NCBI RefSeq assembly: GCF_932276165.1
Contig: NC_064004.1
Location: forward strand, 1,126,001-1,190,000
Length of the DNA: 64,000 nucleotides
Origin: Plutella xylostella
Lineage: Eukaryota; Arthropoda; Insecta; Lepidoptera; Plutellidae
Direction of reading: 5' to 3'
Part shown: positions 44,551 through 55,378 of the stretch, one piece after another
Numbering within the stretch: the stretch's first letter is position 1
How the letters are laid out: each line of letters starts with the position of its first letter
Notes under the pieces: model-generated
What the model was told of the DNA's origin: nothing
Database searches by the model: none
Seen by the model: the letters and a program-made list of their open reading frames with translations, nothing else
Program-made: the position numbers and the translations under genes

Positions 44551-44623
44551 GAATTTGCGCGATGCTTGTGGACGCAATGTATTGATGTCTAGTACATCGA
44601 CATCAATACATCGCGGCAAATTC
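44551..44623. repeat. Nested palindrome
   Basis: GCAATGTATTGATGTC pairs with GACATCAATACATCGC. The outer GAATTTGC pairs with GCAAATTC. Confidence 0.65.
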
Positions 44624-44694
44624 ACCCCTTCTGGACAAGGTCAAATTTGAGCGGCGCCATCCCCCCGCGCCCGCATACTCATATACATACATTT

Positions 44695-45035
44695 ACCTAT
44701 CATCATCATGATCATCAGCCAATAATCATCCACTGCTGGACATAGGCCTCTCCCAAGGAGCGCCACAACACTCGGTCCTCGGCCTTCCTCGTCCAACCAC
44801 AACCCGCCTAAGGTCGTTAGTCCAGCGGACAGGAGGGCGTCCCACGCTGCGTTTGCCTGTTCGAGGTCTCTACTCGAGAACTCGTCTACCCCAACAGTTA
44901 TCGGTTCTTCGGCAGATATGACCAGCCCACTGCAATTTCAGCGTGCATATTTTGACAGCTATAACCTTAGTCCTCTGACAGATAACCTCATTTCTGATAC
45001 GATCCATCAGAGAAACCCCAAGCACCAAGCACTTA
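44695..45035 (-). pseudogene. LINE RT C-terminus fragment, decayed
   Basis: Same segment as 34357-34803 with small deletions and frame changes; the CATCAT tail is at the left edge. Confidence 0.7.
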
Positions 45036-45539
45036 ACTATAATAAATTGTATTTCAATTCCTTATTTCTATAGAATTTATTGGTACATGGCAAAATTCAA
45101 ACCCTCGGCCACACGAATGGGAGTCGAGATGGCGTAACGGATAGATTTTACTAGGCACATACTAATGATTTAATTAATTCATAAAGCAATTTAAAAAGTG
45201 ACTTTGTTTTGGGTAAGCTATTTATTATTTGGTATAAACTTAATTTTTAATATTTACTTTTACTTTTTTTGGTTAGAAAGGATTATTAAAATGATACTGA
45301 TAAAAGAATATATTGGTTACATCTATATAGCGATGATATACTTTATTTGGTTTGAAATACATTTTAATGGTGTCAATATAGTTTTACAGTATTCAGTAAA
45401 AAATAATTTGGTTCATTTCAAAAATATTTTGGGAAGCATGATTTGGTGATGATTTATCCGTTTTGGCGGAGATTTTGAATTTATTGGCGGCAGTATCATA
45501 TAATTTCTGGTGGAGGTTTAAATACAAGCCATAGCTTAT

Positions 45540-46089
45540 TACCAATCCCAAGCAATTTTGATTTTTTTTTGTACGTTTTCACCATTGACTTATTTTAACT
45601 ACAATTTACTTTTTAAAAGAAATATTTTTCATATTGTTTACTTTACAATGTTTACTTAATAATATGATCCGTTAGGTCTTACATCAGAAATACAGCAAAA
45701 TTTCCATGATCAGTTAGCACCGGCCGATATTAATAAACTTACAACACAATAACATCGTAGGTAGCATCGCAGTGTAACGAAGGGTGTCCCAACGACAATA
45801 GGGGCTTAGTGCTCCCGTGGGACGCCCCATGATTGGATTGTGTTGCCATGAATTTCGTAATTATTGCAAAGTATAAAGTTGCCAGCATGGCGTGGAAGGG
45901 AAAACAAAGGATAGAATAGACCTAGATTAGCACTGATAATGGAGGGGGGTTAATTTAATAAAATGTAAATATACAAGTGGGGGTGTTTGTTTAATAATGT
46001 AGGAGGAAAGGGTGGTAGGTAGGTAGATGACGACATAGAAGAAATGCGTTGCAAAAATATGTAACTATCACCGTTTGATATTTCAATCA
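45540..46089. other. Unassigned stretch
   Basis: AT-rich, no supported feature. Confidence 0.35.
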
Positions 46090-46330
46090 TTTTAAATACA
46101 AATAGATGAAGTGTCTGTGAAAAAAAATGTCTCGACAAATAACACCCCACTTCTTCTTCACTGTCTTATTTTGAATTAGTTCGTAGAAGATTTGTGACTT
46201 GTTTCATTGGTACAATGGTTGTCATTAGGTTGAACTTTAAATGGTGTGACAGTAAATAAAATGCGGACAGATTGTTGCTTAGGTTTTGTATGTGACACTC
46301 CATCCTATTCGTATATTGTTAATCTAGGCC
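46090..46330 (+). mobile_element. Family B MITE without insertion
   Basis: GATGAAGTGTCTGTG to TGTGACACTCCATC and GTATATTGTTAATCTAGG. It preserves the empty site CATTGGTACAATGG. Confidence 0.75.
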
Positions 46331-46849
46331 TACAGTGCATTGTTAACAGATTGTGTTCTGGTTTTTGTGTTGTGTGTCTAATATCTATGATTCAAAGATG
46401 AATTGTCAAAATAAAATAATGTCATTTTAATTTTGTATTCCAAAGCTCCAGTTGATACAAAATCAAATCACTCCACCATTATTTAAGTAGCACGAGCACG
46501 TCAGCGCCTGAGGCATTTTATAAAGAGTAAAAAGTGAAAAAAACAAATATTTAGAGTAAACAGTCCGTGGTCAGTCCGAGAGATGCTATCCGATGGGGTC
46601 GGGTTACTCAGGGGTAGTCAACTTTGGGTGTTGTTTTGAAAATATAATTAAATTATAATTAATATTCTTAAAAAGTTAACTGACTATTTACATATATTGT
46701 AAAATATTATAAAACTACCTAACTACCTTAATAGGTAAAAAATATTGTCTAGGTCACCGCCGTCGTTTGGCAAGGTTCCCAAAAGTTAACTATATTTGGA
46801 TAATATGACAATTATTGTACCCATTGGTACATTGGTAATTCATTAATTA
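46331..46849. other. Unassigned stretch
   Basis: No supported feature. Confidence 0.35.
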
Positions 46850-47125
46850 AGTCACAAATCTTCTAACCGAACTTATTCAAAATAAGAGAGCTTAATTTTG
46901 TCGACACGATTCTTTTGCACTGACACTCCATCTTGCTTGTATATTGTTAATCTAAGACCCTATCTCGTTGCATTAGTTCGGTTAGAAGATTTGTGACTTA
47001 TTCATTAGTACAATGGTTGTCATTGGATTGAATTTTTTTGACAGTATGCAAAATGCGAATAGTTTTTAGCTTTGTTTTTGTATGTGACACACCATCTCAA
47101 TTGTATATTTTTAATCTAAGTGTAA
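46850..47125. mobile_element. Family B MITE, inverted half plus direct half
   Basis: 46850-46955 reads as B in complement. 46970-47125 reads as B on plus. GTCACAAATCTTCTAACCGA and its complement make a fold-back. Confidence 0.65.
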
Positions 47126-47322
47126 AACAGTATTTCTGTACTCAGTCACTTCTGAACCCTAGAGCTATAGCCCTTTATGTTTTATGGCTTTGCGAAACGG
47201 CAGCCATTTTAGTACTACCTATGTTATGCTAAGCAAGTTATACCTAAGTCCTATTGTTACTTAGTTCTTGCTTATGCTAAAGTAGGTAACAGTTACTACT
47301 GTTAGTGTTTATTATTCATAGT

Positions 47323-47583
47323 GACGACCGAATGGCGTAGTGGTTAGTGACCCTGACTACTGAGCCGATGGTCCCGGGTTCAATTCCCGGCTGGGGCAGA
47401 TATTTGTTTAAAGACAGATATTTGTACTCGGGTCTTGGGTGTTGATATTTATATTTAGTATCTATCTATCTATGTATTTGTGTAGATATATCAGCTATCC
47501 GACACCCATAACACAGGTTCTGCCTAGCTTGGGGTCGGATGGCCGTGTGTGAGATGTCCCCACATATTTATTTATTTATTTAT
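47323..47583 (+). mobile_element. tRNA-headed SINE, body type 1
   Basis: Complete with ATTT tail; the B-box is changed to GGTTCAATTCC. Confidence 0.85.
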
Positions 47584-47849
47584 AGTTATTTTAGTGCTAA
47601 CACTGAGTAATTGTGCGTTTCACCACTTGCATAACTGTAAGGTTACTACCACCGAAACCTAAGTAGCCTCGATCGCTTGTCAATTCTGACGTAACTTGTA
47701 TGGATCTGACACATGTTTGACGGTGCTAGACTGCTTATGGATAGTTAAGTAAGAAATTGCTATTTTGTCGGTGGGGGTATGCTACTCGTATTAGACTTTT
47801 AACCGACTTAGAAGAAATGCTCAGGAAACGCATAATTAAAAAGTAATAA

Positions 47850-47882
47850 TCCTAACTAATATTATAAATGCGAAAGTAACTG

Positions 47883-47913
<31 letters not shown>

Positions 47914-47937
47914 TACTCTTTCACGCCACTGTGTTAC
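47850..47937 (+). mobile_element. Lep1-type Helitron, 5' fragment
   Basis: TC start and (CTGT)n tract to CTTTCACGCC, then unrelated sequence. The 3' end is lost. Confidence 0.75.
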
Positions 47938-48129
47938 CCCCTGTCGTTTGCTCGTATAATTTGACGGACACGTTGTATATTTACACATATAGATACAGAC
48001 AAACGATAATCTAATTAAGTATAACACCCCTCTTTTTGCGTGCATGCAAAAACGTCATTAAGTTGCCATAAAGACATAATACCAGAGGTGCGATCACAGG
48101 ATTCGATACTATTTTCGAAACTACACTAA

Positions 48130-48255
48130 GGGTCACTTTTACCAAACGCTAAAGGTATATAAAATGGTATTTAAATCAAATTTTAAATACATTTTGTACT
48201 AACTGACAGACGTATAACAGGCTACTAAAAACGTTTAGCGTTTGGTGAAATTCCA
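48130..48255 (+). mobile_element. Family L MITE, complete
   Basis: GGTCACTTTTACCAAACGCT is inverted at the right as AGCGTTTGGTGAAATTCC. Confidence 0.7.
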
Positions 48256-48352
48256 AGGTTGCCTGGAAGAGATCGCTTTTAGCGATAAGGCCGCCTATTG
48301 CGTTATATTGTAAATTGTTTTTTTTAAGTCAATAAAGTAGTATTCTATTCTA
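48256..48352 (+). repeat. CR1-like LINE 3' end
   Basis: AGGTTGCCTGGAAGAGATCG, TAGCGATAAGGCCGCC and CAATAAAGTAGTATTC. Confidence 0.7.
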
Positions 48353-48483
48353 TTCTAAATTCCACCTAACATGGAAAGAACAAATGACACTTTTGGAACT
48401 AACAAATTTGCCTTACATTTTGACAGTGACATTTGACGATACGCAACGTAAACGGAGGTTTCGAATCTTATAATCGCTGCACT

Positions 48484-48605
48484 GGTATCACTATTATTAT
48501 TATTATTAAATTCTTTATTGCACATAAATTAATTTTGTACATAGGCGAACTTAATGCTAAAAGCATTCTCTTCCAGTTAACCTTGGGCGTTGTGGAGAAA
48601 GTGAT
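48484..48605 (-). repeat. CR1-like LINE 3' end with TAA tail
   Basis: On minus: GGTTAACTGGAAGAGAATGC, TTTTAGCATTAAG and GCAATAAAGAATTTAATAAT. Confidence 0.65.
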
Positions 48606-48909
48606 AGGTAGTGCGAAAGACAATGAGGACAGTTTAATTTTGTTTAATATCTATATTGTTAAACACTAGAATATATCTACTATCGCAACAAAAACGCTAA
48701 TTTCAAAATGAAACTCTAACAAATGTTGGGCTCCCCTGCTCGTCTATCATTTGATCTGACAGGTTCGTTACCTCTGCCCGCTGTTAGTTAGGCTCTTTTG
48801 TGCGCTTAGACTAACAATATACCAACTAGATGGAGTGTCAGTGGAAAGGAAACGTCTTGACAAATTTTAATAGAAAACACTCCACTTCTATACCACTGAG
48901 CTTTTACTT

Positions 48910-49171
48910 AGACGACCGAATGGCGTAGTGGTTAGTGACCCTGACTACTGAGCCGATGGTCCCGGGTTCGATTCCCGGCTGGGGCAGTTATTTGTTTAAA
49001 CACAGATATTTGTTCTCAGGTCTTGGATGTGCCCGTAAAATGGCAATAGGCCCGCCCCCTATTACACTCTGGCGAAAAGTGGGTGCAGCAATGCACCTCT
49101 GCCTACCCCGCAAGGGAGTACATTAGTACAAGGCGTGAGTGCGTGTTTTGTTTTTTTTTTTGTTTTGTTTT
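48910..49171 (+). mobile_element. tRNA-headed SINE, body type 2, with 13-bp duplication
   Basis: Head, shortened body type 2 and T-rich tail. The duplication tgagcttttactt is at 48897-48909 and 49172-49184. Confidence 0.9.
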
Positions 49172-49216
49172 TGAGCTTTTACTTTGAATGAGTTCGGTTA
49201 GAAGATTTTCATTTAT

Positions 49217-49386
49217 ACACTCACAGGCAATGGAAAAGTTACAGTGAGAAAAACACAAAATTCCTCTTAAACTGAATAAAACTAACAACTGCAATATTTA
49301 AAAAGTACGAAGTAAGTACCTACTTACCTACAACGGCGGCGCATCAGAACATTACCAACTAAAAACGTAAATATTTAGTTCAAATT
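49217..49386 (+). mobile_element. Family C MITE inside B, right end lost
   Basis: CACTCACAGGCAATGGAAAA begins at the TA of the B sequence; no inverted right terminus. Confidence 0.6.
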
Positions 49387-49675
49387 TACAATGGTTGTCA
49401 TCTTGTCATTAGGTTGAACTTAAAACGGTTTGGCAGTAAACAAACCGCGGACAGTTCTTTACTTTGTGTTTGTATGTGACAAACCATCTGCTCGGTATAT
49501 TGTTAATCTAAGGCTGTATGCCGCTAGATGGAGAGATTGTCGTCGACTGTACCTGCTCCAAATTACGTCTAATGATAGATGTGATGCGTTGATATTCAAA
49601 TGGGATGTATTTTATCAACATTGCGGTGGGTGGTTTGATCTGTAGATTACAATAAAATTCTGTGTGTATAGAGTA

Positions 49676-49882
49676 CTAGCTGTCCCCGCGAGCTTCGCTT
49701 CGCCTTAAAAAGTTTTCCCGTAGGAATTCCGGGATAAAAAGTAGCCTATGTTCTTTCCCAGGGTCTAGACCGTATGTATACCAAATTTCATTCAAATCCG
49801 TTCAGTAGTTTTGGCGTGAAAGAGTAACAGACAGACAGACAGACAGACACAGTTACTTTCGCATTTATAATATTAGTTAGGA
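49676..49882 (-). mobile_element. Lep1-type Helitron
   Basis: Complete copy on minus with CTAG at 49676. The base beyond the TC end is A on plus instead of the expected T. Confidence 0.85.
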
Positions 49883-49914
49883 AGTATACCACTTAACTGA
49901 CACCCTGATTTTAA

Positions 49915-50360
49915 TACACTCACAAGCAATGAAAAAGTTCCAGGGACACTATCACCAAATTAGTCCTAAACAGAAAAAAAACTAGCCTAAACGACGTCTG
50001 CATTTTAAATATTGAATAATATTTAATTTTACAGTGCATTAGAACATTACCAACAATTCTAATCCTAACTAATATTATAAATGCGAAAGTAACTGTGTCT
50101 GTCTGTCTGTCTGTCTGTTACTCTTTCACGCCAAAACTACTGAACGGATTTGAATGAAATTGGGTATACACCCTGGTCCCAGTCTAGACCCTGGGAAAGA
50201 ACATAGGCTACTTTTTATCCCAGAATTCCCACGGGAAAACTTTTTAAGGCGAAGCGAAGCTCGCGGGAACAGCTAGTATGTTATAATTAAATGTTTTTAT
50301 AAATTGAGGCCATTTTGATGTCGGCATTTTATGCCTGGAACTTTTTCATTGCTCGCTAGT
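49915..50360 (+). mobile_element. Family C MITE split by a Helitron
   Basis: CACTCACAAGCAATGAAAAA to GGAACTTTTTCATTGCTCGC. The insertion at 50063-50276 divides it. Confidence 0.75.
50063..50276 (+). mobile_element. Lep1-type Helitron, complete
   Basis: TC to CTAG between A and T. It carries a small insertion (CACCCTGGTCCCAG) near 50167. Confidence 0.9.
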
Positions 50361-51227
50361 TAATCTGTCAAATTAAAGAAATATCTGTCATAGCCGGGAT
50401 CGGACCCAAGACCTTATTTTTTTTTTATTTATTTATTTATGGATCTCCAACAGATGGTACACATTACATTAAAAAAAAGCTTAATTAATTTAACAATAGA
50501 TGTTTCAGGTCAGGTGACCATCCACTTATAGGTAACCACAGCTTACAAAGATAGCAACATGAAATAATATAAAATATGAAAACAAAGATTAGTTAAGGAA
50601 TAGCAGTCAGGATCACTAACCAGACTAACCACTACAAAAGTATAAAAAAGCTACTATTGAAGCTCGAAACCTAACTAGACACAATAGCTTTCAAACTATG
50701 TGCAAGTTTAAGTGCCAATTTCTCCATAGTCGGTTAGAGCATAACCATTTATTAGTGTAGAGTTTTTTGTGCAAATCAGTGTAAAACAGGCGGTAACCGA
50801 TAAAGCTACTGTTTAAGCTCCATATCTAACCTCAGAACAATAACTAGTTAGAAACCATAGACACGCTAGCTTTCAAACAATGTGCAAGTTTAAGTGCCTG
50901 CTGAAGAAAACATCACGAGAACAGTGGTCTGACGTTTAGCCCGTGAGAACACAAGTTATAGCTGCTTAGTCGAGGAAGTGGGTTGGTAAGAGGCTTAGGG
51001 CAGGGATGTCGATGAAAATCACCATAAGTAAATAGAAGTCTTAACATTACTAGATCACTATATCCTCTTTAATATGCTTATTATTATATATAAGTAACAT
51101 GGTATGTAGTTTATTATATATTAATATATATTTTAATATATTATATATTATGATGCTAGGTATATAAATTATGTATGTAAATATATTGTAGGTAGTATAT
51201 TTTGGTATATTAAATATTTATTGTATA
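50361..51227. other. Mostly unassigned; family D scrap and AT repeats
   Basis: 50711-50760 is a D MITE left end (AAGTGCCAATTTCTCCATAG). 51090-51220 is rich in TATATTA units. A decayed LINE tail (ATTTATTTATTT) is near 50430. Confidence 0.45.
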
Positions 51228-51378
51228 CTAGCTGTTCCCGCGCGCTTCGCTTCGCCTTAAAAAGGTTTCCCGTGGGAATTCCGGGATAAAAAGTAGCCTA
51301 TGTTCTTTCCCAGGGTCTGGACCATATGTATACAAAATTTCATTCAAATCCGTTCAGTAATTTTGGCGTGAAAGAGTA

Positions 51379-51421
<43 letters not shown>

Positions 51422-51454
51422 CAGTTACTTTCGCATTTATAATATTAGTTAGGA
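51228..51454 (-). mobile_element. Lep1-type Helitron, complete
   Basis: Longest (CAGA)n tract of the set; CTAG and TC ends intact, A/T site. Confidence 0.9.
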
Positions 51455-51479
51455 TTCTTTATTCCTGCTACACTTTACC

Positions 51480-51622
51480 CTTTACATCTAAATATCCTTC
51501 CACCCAAAGGTTGTCTGGAAGAAATCGCTTTAAGCGATAAGACCGCCATTTGTACATATGTGTTAGATTAAGTTTTGTATTGTTGTCAATATTTTTGTGT
51601 GCAAATAAAGAATATCTTATCT
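51480..51622 (+). repeat. CR1-like LINE 3' end
   Basis: TATCCTTCCACCCAAAGGTT to CAAATAAAGAATATCTTATC. Confidence 0.7.
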
Positions 51623-52159
51623 TAACTTATTACAAGACGTTTACACAACGCACCTTAATTCCAATAGCGGAATTATACAAAATTTTTGGTCAATAAATTA
51701 GCGAGTGACGTTTATCAATCTGCCTTATGCGGGGTGCTGAAAAGTGCTGAAAAAAGGTGTTGTGACTCATAGACCTCAGAGTGGTCATCTTAAACAAATT
51801 TAGTTTTGAGACTACTTATTGAAAATTATTCTACCTACAGTAAAAAGCCACGTAGCCAAGCTATTTTTGAAGGTTTTTTTTATTGCTACCGGACCTCATT
51901 TCTTTCGGCCTATCAAACCACTTTTGCAGCACCTGTATACTATTTTATCGATAACCCAGCACTATATTTATTGACCCCTTCCCATCCCTAGTGAGCTTAC
52001 CGTGCGCATGCGCAGCTCAACGTTCCGAATTCAAATTTCAAATCCTTCTTTTGTCTTTTTAAATCCATTTATTTCACTTCACCGGCATTCTGAGAGTTTT
52101 TTGTTAGCGAGAGAATTTGTAATAAAAACTGATACATGAAGAGGTTTCTTTATGGTACA
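51623..52159. other. Unassigned stretch
   Basis: A 61-codon frame (51806-51991) has no recognised motif. Confidence 0.35.
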
Positions 52160-52310
52160 CTAGCTGTGCCCGCGCGCTTCGCTTCGCCTTAAAAACTTTT
52201 CCCGTGGGAATTCCGGGATAAAAAGTAGCCTATGTTCTTTCCCAGGGTCTAGACCGTATGTATACCAAATTTCATTCAAATCCTTTCAGTAGTTTTGGCG
52301 TGAAAGAGTA

Positions 52311-52341
<31 letters not shown>

Positions 52342-52374
52342 CAGTTACTTTCGCATTTATAATATTAGTTAGGA
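52160..52374 (-). mobile_element. Lep1-type Helitron with stuttered end
   Basis: Complete on minus. Beyond the TC end, TTAGGAT recurs twice more (52377-52396), a short tandem repeat of the terminus. Confidence 0.85.
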
Positions 52375-52476
52375 TTAGTTAGGATAGTTAGGATTAACCG
52401 TGTAAGTGGAGTTGAATTTCATAGGAAAGTAAAAAATATGTGACATTAAGTAAAGTCTGATTTTTAGGTGGAGTTT

Positions 52477-52595
52477 CACCAAACGCTAAACGTATTTAGT
52501 AGCCTGTCAAACGTTTGTCAGTTGGTACAAAATGTATTCAAAATTTGACTTTAATACAATTTTAAATACGTTTAGCGTTTGGTAAAAGTGACCCT
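52477..52595 (-). mobile_element. Family L MITE, complete
   Basis: GGAGTTTCACCAAACGCTAA is inverted as TTTAGCGTTTGGTAAAAGTG. Confidence 0.7.
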
Positions 52596-52705
52596 GTATC
52601 TCAGATACTAAATTGATAGATTCTGAACGGTTCATCAACAGTCGATTAAGTAACGTAAGTACCGTTCTATTGGTGGGACATTAGTATCTGAAATTAAAAA
52701 AAAAT
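52596..52705. mobile_element. Family H MITE, internally shortened
   Basis: ATCTCAGATACTAAATT, then GGTTCATCAACAGTCGATTA and GTATCTGAAATT. The central GTCCCGC arm is lost. Confidence 0.65.
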
Positions 52706-52730
52706 ACTTTAGGTAGGGTACGTGAATATC

Positions 52731-52875
52731 TAACGCTGAGTTGCAGAAAGGCACTTTAAGCTAATGTCGGCATTAAATCTATGTCTGTCTCTTTCTGTCC
52801 GTATACTGTCAAAGCAAGGCAACAATACATTTAAGGTCATCATTAGCTTAAAGTTCCTTTCTGCAACTCAGCGTA
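52731..52875. repeat. Hairpin MITE
   Basis: TAACGCTGAGTTGCAGAAAG pairs with CTTTCTGCAACTCAGCGTA. CTTTAAGCTAATG also pairs. Confidence 0.75.
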
Positions 52876-53034
52876 AGTAGTTTTTGCTCTGGCTGAACGC
52901 ATGAAGTCTGGTCCAAAAATCCATTAAGTTAATCATCCAAAATGCCTAGTTACTTACAATATAATTTGGTGAGGTTTGACTAAGAATTTAAATGAAATTA
53001 GATTGATCACTCATGACTCTCGTGAATCGCGAAG

Positions 53035-53145
53035 GGTGGCTGGTTATGATTGGATGCGGAAAGCTAAAGATCGCATCCAGTGGCGTGCTTTGGGAGAGGC
53101 CTACGTCCAGCAGTGGACTGCTATAGGTTGATGATGATGATGATG
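53035..53145 (+). pseudogene. LINE RT C-terminus fragment
   Basis: GWLVMIGCGKLKIASSGVL-like decayed frame; nucleotides TTGGGAGAGGCCTACGTCCA and a GATGATGAT tail match the RTE-like 3' end. Confidence 0.65.
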
Positions 53146-53152
53146 ATGACGG

Positions 53153-53238
53153 TGACTCTCGTGAGCAATGAAAAAAACCAGTGACATAGCAACTTATACT
53201 AAGGATTTAGGATTTAGGAAATTGCTCACGAGTGTAAT
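53153..53238. mobile_element. Family C short hairpin
   Basis: CTCTCGTGAGCAATGAAA pairs with AAATTGCTCACGAGTG. Only ~85 bp. Confidence 0.65.
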
Positions 53239-53258
53239 AAATCAATAAACCACTGCGC

Positions 53259-53416
53259 TTAGTGCCAATTTTTCCATAGTGGGTTAGAGCATAACCAGGG
53301 ATTATTGCTTGACTTTTAACACATCTGTCAAGAATTTAATGTGGAGATGACGTATAATTTGATCAACCGTTCCTTGGTTACGATTTAACTGACTATTGTG
53401 AAATTGTCGTTAAGCC
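53259..53416. mobile_element. Family D MITE, complete
   Basis: TTAGTGCCAATTTTTCCATA is inverted as TATTGTGAAATTGTCGTTAA with decay. Confidence 0.7.
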
Positions 53417-53493
53417 TAGTCAGAGGCCTTCGGGCGGCTTGTAAACATCTGACAGTCGGGTTGCCCACTTACCCGACAACTCTCTCAACACAA

Positions 53494-53596
53494 GCTTGCT
53501 TGGTTGCGTGGTGGACTAGGCCTAAACCCTTCCTTCATTGGATGGAGACCCGTACCCCAGCAGTGGGGACGTGATGGGTCGTGATGATGATGATGT
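53494..53596 (+). repeat. RTE-like LINE 3' end
   Basis: GCGTGGTGGACTAGGCCTAA to CAGTGGGGACGTGATGGG and a GATGAT tail. Confidence 0.65.
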
Positions 53597-54117
53597 GAAA
53601 TTGGAGCTTAGACTTATTTTCCAGGCTGTACTTATCGAAAAACCGTCAAAACCTACCATCAGTAGCACAACACTAGCGATGAATGACGCGCGTGCGTACA
53701 GCGCCCTCTATCGGCTTTGCGTTTGAATGCCGAACACCTTTTTATTCTCTTTTCAAATTTCAAATGGTACCGGCCAGTAACACGATGAAAGGGTTGCTCC
53801 TCGGAATAATAACTTCGTCTTTGGTGTCAAAAGAACGGATAGTAATGGAGGATGTGGGTGACGTGAGTGCAGTGGTTAACGTTGACTGTTGTGCCGGAGG
53901 CCCCAGCTTTGATTACTGGGCGGGGTAGTTGTTTTAGCGGTGGCGGTGTTTAATCTTGCAGACAATAGCCCTAAGGATATTAACGGTGTTAATATCTTAA
54001 GGGTTAAGGGTGTTACCTATAATGTCACTTTTACTTCTACATAAATAGATATAACTGTGATAAAAAAAAAGTTACATGTAGGTTTTGTCATATATATCCT
54101 ATTACACAATATGAAGT
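53597..54117. other. Unassigned stretch
   Basis: An 81-codon frame (53683-53928) has no recognised motif. Confidence 0.35.
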
Positions 54118-54287
54118 AAGCAATGGGGGCTAACGCGTGTGAATTTGCCGCTAGGGGCGCTGGTGTTCACTGAGGTCAAGTGACATTTTACTTTTCATAT
54201 AATTTGTTTGGCGGGCTTCGTGATAAATTATATTTTCGTTCATTTCCCTGTTGAAAAGTGATCTCTTTTTGCAAAATTATCGCAAAT

Positions 54288-54490
54288 ATGGATTATTTGT
54301 CGTTGAAAGCTGAATAATTAAGGAAAAGAGGCGCAAAAATAAGCAGTCTCAAAGAGCAGCTAATTCCGAGGTTAGTTTGTTTACTGTTTACAAACTTATT
54401 TTTTACGAAGTGTATGCTTGTTTGCTTAGGTAACAGCTATGTTTTTTCTTTTTACAGACACCAAGACTATGACCGTAACAGTAACTAGGT
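54288..54490 (+). pseudogene. Relic SAP-like exon and second exon
   Basis: ATG at 54288 opens MDYLSLKAE, a stop, then LRKRGAKISSLKEQLIPR, a SAP-like helix-turn-helix. A GT donor at 54371 and a T-rich AG acceptor ending at 54457 join it to HQDYDRNSN and a stop. The YDRN continuation is familiar from arthropod proteins with an N-terminal SAP motif and a YqaJ nuclease. Broken and truncated. Confidence 0.5.
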
Positions 54491-54679
54491 TGGAAACGTA
54501 GAGGACAGCATCATACAACAAAATGATTCAGTGTATACTTACTGTTGAGTGGCCTTCAGAAACTTTGTATAGCAGTGTGAACACTAATAATTAAACTCCA
54601 GATCTAGATATTGTCACCAATGAGTACTTTGGAATTTATGTACAATGTATACCATCGCTCTTACGGTTAATTAAAACAT

Positions 54680-54848
54680 CGTGATAAAACCTGCACATCT
54701 AGATTTTCGAACCCACCAACCTACAGAGGACCAGCGTGGTAGGAAATGGTCCAAGCTTAGGAGTGGAGTTTAGACCTTAAGGCGATATGCACAAAGGCTC
54801 CATTCGAGTGAGCCAGGTGCAGGTACTGACACCCCCACAAATAATAGA
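54680..54848 (+). mobile_element. SINE fragment, second family
   Basis: CGAACCCACCAACCTACAG, AATGGTCCAAGCTTAGGA and GTGCAGGTACTGACACCCCC, as in 22203-22482 (complement). The head is absent. Confidence 0.65.
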
Positions 54849-55054
54849 ATACTTAGTATACTATACTACCATTATTTAGTTTCAACTAACAACTCAACCA
54901 GCATTCATTGTGTGGATTACTAATGTGTTATATTTTTTGTATAGCAGTGTGTTTAAACGGAAAGGATAAATAAAAGTTAAATCAGTGTGTAATTCTTTTA
55001 TTTTTATTGTATTTATTAAATGCCTAATCCTTATTTACATTATGTTCTTTCTGA

Positions 55055-55199
55055 AATTGGTTATAATGATTTTCACAAACACGAGATTGTCGGATAATAA
55101 TTATTTCACAAGCCACTGTTTTAGAACAGTTTTATCACTTGTTAACATAAGTCCTCCTTTTCTTTCCGAACATAACGGATCTACACTACATTGCGGCAT
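55055..55199 (-). pseudogene. Relic C2CH (THAP-like) zinc-finger N-terminus
   Basis: From ATG at 55199 (minus): MPQCSVDPLCSERKGGLM, then LKQWLVK and a stop. After one frame change it continues IIIIRQSRVCENHYNQF. The order C-x5-C, W, then C-x2-H resembles the C2CH finger at the start of several transposases. Confidence 0.4.
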
Positions 55200-55378
55200 A
55201 GTAACTCGATGTGATGATAGTTATTTTATAATTAATAAGCTTATAAGATTCAAAATTTTAAAACTTTATTTCGCGCCAATTTAATACAGTCTCCTTTGAT
55301 AAGTTTGACAGCTATGGTACCTCTTGCCCTCGGTCGACAGTGGCGCCAACTGGTGAGCAAAAAAACGGTAGTCCCCAT

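Larger units (their letters stand above)
44152..45539. mobile_element. Probable DNA transposon with periodic CCAAA boxes
   Basis: ATAGCTTATGG at the left and CCATAGCTTAT at the right form a short TIR, with TA on both outer sides. About 12 CCAAA motifs occur on plus between 44190 and 44460. The right arm (45205-45490) carries mirrored TTTGG/TTGG motifs. ACGGATAAATCATCACCAAA near 44356 is inverted at 45440-45462. The centre contains a palindrome and an RT fragment. No transposase was recognised. Confidence 0.55.
48808..49514 (+). mobile_element. Family B MITE with two insertions
   Basis: B segments at 48808-48909, 49185-49213 and 49387-49514 are in order. A SINE and a family C MITE separate them. 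Confidence 0.75.
54118..55378. mobile_element. Possible ISL2EU-type DNA transposon, internally deleted
   Basis: AATGGGGGCTAACG near the left edge pairs with CGGTAGTCCCCATT at the right. Relics of two inward-facing gene starts lie at the ends (54288 on plus, 55199 on minus). A SINE fragment lies between. Elements of the ISL2EU type are known to encode a transposase and a YqaJ-family nuclease, which would fit; other THAP-bearing superfamilies are alternatives. Confidence 0.4.

Noticed and set aside
48930..49000. tRNA genes suggested by A-box and B-box sequences
   Set aside because: All such sites (for example 5271, 8385, 22408, 6549 and 48913) continue into SINE bodies, are repeated, and lack paired acceptor stems.
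53683..53928. Possible host exon with alanine/valine-rich end
   Set aside because: No splice context, no recognised domain and no conserved pattern; left as unassigned.
54985..55284. 99-codon plus-strand frame
   Set aside because: The opposite strand explains this region better as a C2CH-finger relic; the plus frame has no motif.
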